From Gammaproteobacteria bacterium (GTDB taxonomy: Bacteria > Pseudomonadota > Gammaproteobacteria > Steroidobacterales > SZUA-146): 8,466 nt of DNA. The position numbers were made by a program, and so were the translations under genes. The notes below the pieces were generated by a model. It was not told where the DNA came from. It ran no database searches and was given only the letters and a program-made list of their open reading frames with translations. Shown piece after piece: positions 6,401-8,466 of this stretch (position 1 is its first letter; each line of letters starts with the position of its first letter). Location of the stretch: positions 1 to 8,466 of the forward strand of contig JABDLQ010000420.1 in assembly GCA_013002925.1 (NCBI GenBank), read 5' to 3'.

Positions 6401-7377
6401 TAAATGTCTCCGGGTGCCGGCCGCCGGCTGACAAAGCCGTAATAGATGATCAGCACTACCGCGGCGACGGTTATGGCGACGCCCGTTTCAATGAGCAAAA
6501 TCCCCACGTGCTGGCCAGTGACCGGATCGTTTGCCAGCACCTGGTATTCGAGGAATTTCCCGCCGAGCAACATGCTGGCAATTCCCACCAACCCATAAAT
6601 CAGAACGCCGGCTGCAGCCATTACATACAGCAGTTGGTGCGGAATCAGCTGTTGTGAATTGCTCAGGCCGAAGGCCAGCGCATAGAGAATAAAACCGGTC
6701 GCAAAAATCACCCCGGCCTGAAATCCTCCGCCAGGGCCATAGTCGCCGTGAAACAGCACATAAAGTGCAAACAGCAGAATCAGGGGAAAGAACAATTTGG
6801 CGACGACGCGCAGGATGACCAGTTTTTTCCTGCCGGTATCCTCTGTATTGCGTCGGCGGGGCCGAAAACCCAACAAAGCCAGCACTCCTGTACCAGCGGT
6901 GAAAATCACGGTGACTTCTCCGAGGGTATCGTAACTGCGGTAACTTGCGAGCACGGAGGTCACGACATTCGGGATACCGATCGCTGTTGGCGTATCTTGT
7001 AAATACGTCGGTGCAACATGGCGATGGGCGGGCGCTGCCGGGTCGCCAAAACGCGGCATATCCAGCGTGCCGTAAATGAGCGCAGCACCGGTTGCAATGA
7101 CGACGAACAGCGGCAGCAGCGGGGTGTGCCGAGGTGCTTTTTCTTCATCACTGGTCAGGGCAATTGCGGCCAACATGAGGATCGTGGAGATACCGGCCCC
7201 GATCGCGGCTTCAGTCAGGGCGACGTCGACGGCATCGAGCACGACGAACAAAGACGCCGAGAGCAAGCTGTAAATGCTGGTTAACATCGCCACAGCGAGT
7301 AGGCTCTTCGTGCGCACAATGGCAAAACCGGCAAGCATCAGCAAACCGAGCAATACAATGTTGATCAGGTGCTCCAT
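6400..7377 (-). CDS. mrpB: Fused MrpA C-terminal domains (MbhD/MbhE-like) and MrpB
   Basis: A 325-residue membrane protein joining three modules. Residues about 1-77 are MbhD-like (DUF4040), with DVALTEAAIGAG (51-62) holding the conserved Glu56. Residues about 85-170 are MbhE-like, the last part of classical MrpA, with NVVTSVL..YRSYDTLGEVTV (137-157) holding Glu154. Residues about 185-316 are MnhB/MrpB, with the signature GPGGGFQAG (214-222) and Glu297 (LLIETGV). In Bacillus-type operons the first two modules end the large MrpA and MrpB is separate; in archaeal mbh operons they are three genes (mbhD, E, F). Here they are one reading frame with a polar linker (171-186, FRPRRRNTEDTGRKK). The start at 7377 is 2 nt after the mrpG stop, with only a weak ribosome site, so coupling to mrpG is likely. 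It should form the central membrane part linking the small subunits to the antiporter-like ones. Confidence 0.93.
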   Translation of the reverse strand: MEHLINIVLLGLLMLAGFAIVRTKSLLAVAMLTSIYSLLSASLFVVLDAVDVALTEAAIGAGISTILMLAAIALTSDEEKAPRHTPLLPLFVVIATGAALIYGTLDMPRFGDPAAPAHRHVAPTYLQDTPTAIGIPNVVTSVLASYRSYDTLGEVTVIFTAGTGVLALLGFRPRRRNTEDTGRKKLVILRVVAKLFFPLILLFALYVLFHGDYGPGGGFQAGVIFATGFILYALAFGLSNSQQLIPHQLLYVMAAAGVLIYGLVGIASMLLGGKFLEYQVLANDPVTGQHVGILLIETGVAITVAAVVLIIYYGFVSRRPAPGDI

Positions 7378-7379
7378 AC

Positions 7380-7697
7380 TTACTGACCGGTTTTCCGCGC
7401 GAATGGTTTGACGTTACCCTCGATCGCAGCTTCGGCCAGCGCATGGACGGCTGTGGGCCCGGTAAAAATCATAAAATAGAACATCAGCAGAAGTTTGACA
7501 GTGACCATACTGAGGCCGCCCTGAATCATCAGTCCAACGAGTATCAGCGCAGTACCCATGGTGTCTGACACGCTGACGGCGTGCAAACGGGAATAAAAAT
7601 CCGGAAATCGCAACACCCCGATGGCACCGACAAGCAAAAAGATTGCGCCAATGAGCAACGACACCCAGCTCAGGATATCAAACGCCAGGCCAATCAT
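7380..7697 (-). CDS. mrpG: Na+/H+ antiporter subunit G (MrpG/MnhG)
   Basis: 105-residue PhaG_MnhG_YufB-family membrane subunit, equivalent to MbhC. Three helices are visible (about 7-29, 43-61, 67-88). The signature GVLRFPDFYSRLHAVSVSDT (27-46) and the TGPTAVHALAEAA segment (79-91) are clear family marks. The ATG at 7697 overlaps the mrpF TGA by 4 nt (ATGA), and its TAA lies 2 nt before the next start. Its individual role is unknown, but in Mrp systems that have been tested the small subunits E, F and G are needed for assembly or activity. Normal length; no anomalies seen. Confidence 0.95.
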   Translation of the reverse strand: MIGLAFDILSWVSLLIGAIFLLVGAIGVLRFPDFYSRLHAVSVSDTMGTALILVGLMIQGGLSMVTVKLLLMFYFMIFTGPTAVHALAEAAIEGNVKPFARKTGQ

Positions 7698-7981
7698 TCT
7701 TGCGCCGACCCGGTGGCATCGTCGCGCGCTGTACCATAGCGGTTGGCAGATACTCGCAACACGGCGATAGTGCTGACGAACGAAATCAACACGTAGACCA
7801 GCGCAATATCCAGAAACTCGGGGCGTCCGGTTAAAAAGCCCAGTACGGACACCATTAGAACGGTGAGTGTACCGATCATGTTTGCCGCCATGACGCGGTC
7901 ATAGAGTGTTGGTCCGCGATATGCACGCACCAGGCCCATGGTAATTGAGATCAGAATGACAACTGAGACAACTATATACAT
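7694..7981 (-). CDS. mrpF: Na+/H+ antiporter subunit F (MrpF/MnhF)
   Basis: 95-residue MrpF_PhaF-family subunit (MbhB equivalent) with three membrane helices (about 2-19, 34-53, 58-77). The signature RGPTLYDRVMAANMIGT (22-38) is present. The first acidic residue of the usual DRxxAxD motif is kept (Asp28), while the second is Asn34. I recall Asn here in many proteobacterial relatives, so it is probably a subgroup trait rather than a defect. The start at 7981 overlaps the mrpE stop as TAATG, and a strong AAGGAG (7987-7992) lies 5 nt upstream, one of the best ribosome sites in the operon. The C-terminal tail is hydrophilic (NRYGTARDDATGSAQE). Family assignment is secure. Confidence 0.95.
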   Translation of the reverse strand: MYIVVSVVILISITMGLVRAYRGPTLYDRVMAANMIGTLTVLMVSVLGFLTGRPEFLDIALVYVLISFVSTIAVLRVSANRYGTARDDATGSAQE

Positions 7982-8466
7982 TAAAACTCCTTCTCAACGT
8001 CGCACACGCGCCGATCCATTTCGCCACTCCTGAGGTCCGCTGCGGCAGCTTCTGTCAAAGCATGGATCGTTAACATGCTGTCATTGACATCAATTGTGAC
8101 GGTGCCCGGAACCAGGGTGATTGAATTGGCATAGGTGACTCGTCCCAACTCGGTTTTCTGGTTCGCCCGCAGCGTAAAAATATTTGGGTGAATGGGTAAA
8201 TCGGGATCGAGAATTCGGCGTGCGACGTCGATATTTGATTTGGTTATTTCCCAACCCAACCACACCCAGTACAGCAATATCGATGGCTTTATCAGAACCG
8301 GTTGAATTTCACGGTCGAGCAGGTCAGCGCGTGCCGCAAGAAACACTGCAAACACCGTTGACAGCACCCCCAGAAATAGTAAAAGGGGTGTGAAATGACC
8401 GGACAATAGCAGCCAGATTGCAAAAAGAAACAGGGCCAGGTTGATCGAATGTTTTAGCTTACGCAC
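7981..8466 (-). CDS. mrpE: Na+/H+ antiporter subunit E (MrpE/MnhE), start at or beyond the window edge
   Basis: 161-residue MNHE-family subunit (MbhA equivalent): two N-terminal membrane helices (about 8-45) and a cytoplasmic alpha/beta domain. Family marks are WLLLSGHFTPLLL (18-30), YWVWLGWEITKSNIDVARRIL (66-86), ANSITLVPGTVTID (113-126) and HALTEAAAADLRSGEMDRRV (135-154). The first codon inside the window is GTG at 8466, giving MRKLKHSINLALF, which matches where MrpE proteins normally begin, so the protein is probably complete. An upstream start cannot be excluded because the window ends there, and the promoter of the operon is not visible. It overlaps mrpF by one base (TAATG). Confidence 0.92.
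   Translation of the reverse strand: MRKLKHSINLALFLFAIWLLLSGHFTPLLLFLGVLSTVFAVFLAARADLLDREIQPVLIKPSILLYWVWLGWEITKSNIDVARRILDPDLPIHPNIFTLRANQKTELGRVTYANSITLVPGTVTIDVNDSMLTIHALTEAAAADLRSGEMDRRVCDVEKEF

Noticed and set aside
1128..8466. Complex I (nuo) or membrane-bound hydrogenase operon
   Set aside because: The ND5-fold and NuoK-like subunits could suggest this, but MrpE, MrpF, MrpG and MrpB signatures are diagnostic of an Mrp module, and no Fe-S, flavin or NiFe subunits are present in the window.

Overview
The window carries an almost complete Mrp-type (multisubunit Na+/H+ or cation/proton antiporter) operon. All of it lies on the minus strand, so transcription runs from the right edge to the left. 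Its last gene is followed, after a 349-nt gene-free gap, by the first 259 codons of a Na+-coupled NSS/SNF-family transporter, also on the minus strand, which runs off the left edge. There are no RNA genes, mobile elements or CRISPR arrays that I can support. Base composition (about half G+C), codon use and the type of Mrp proteins suggest a proteobacterium, most likely a gammaproteobacterium. This is a judgement from family resemblance, not a database result.

Layout in transcription order: mrpE (8466-7981; first codon is a GTG at the window edge), mrpF (7981-7694), mrpG (7697-7380), a fusion of the MrpA C-terminal domains (MbhD- and MbhE-like) to MrpB (7377-6400), mrpC (6400-6044), then three antiporter-like ND5/NuoLMN-fold subunits: mrpD (about 6033-4549), a second one (4526-3048), and a third (2822-1128). 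A small two-helix membrane protein (3051-2809) sits between the second and third. Eight of the nine genes overlap or nearly touch the next one (mostly ATGA or TAATG junctions; largest gap 22 nt), so this is one translationally coupled operon.

The set lacks the large MrpA protein of classical seven-gene Mrp operons. Its N-terminal NuoL-like half is not present as such, and its C-terminal half is fused to MrpB. The gene order E-F-G-(MbhD/MbhE/B)-C-D is the order of archaeal mbhA to mbhH, the cation-translocating module of membrane-bound hydrogenase, but no hydrogenase or NADH dehydrogenase peripheral subunit is seen. The expected machine is an inner-membrane complex of up to nine subunits that exchanges cytoplasmic Na+ for protons, with three antiporter-like subunits. 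Two keep all the conserved Glu/Lys channel residues; the third has Asn in place of the TM7 lysine and a long C-terminal extension. The neighbouring NSS transporter would consume the Na+ gradient that such an antiporter builds, a plausible functional link but under separate control.

Points deserving a second look: the start of mrpD, where a well-placed ATGA start is out of frame with the protein by one base; the unnamed 80-residue protein; the TM7 substitution in the last subunit; and an Asp at a Na+/Cl- ligand position of the NSS transporter.
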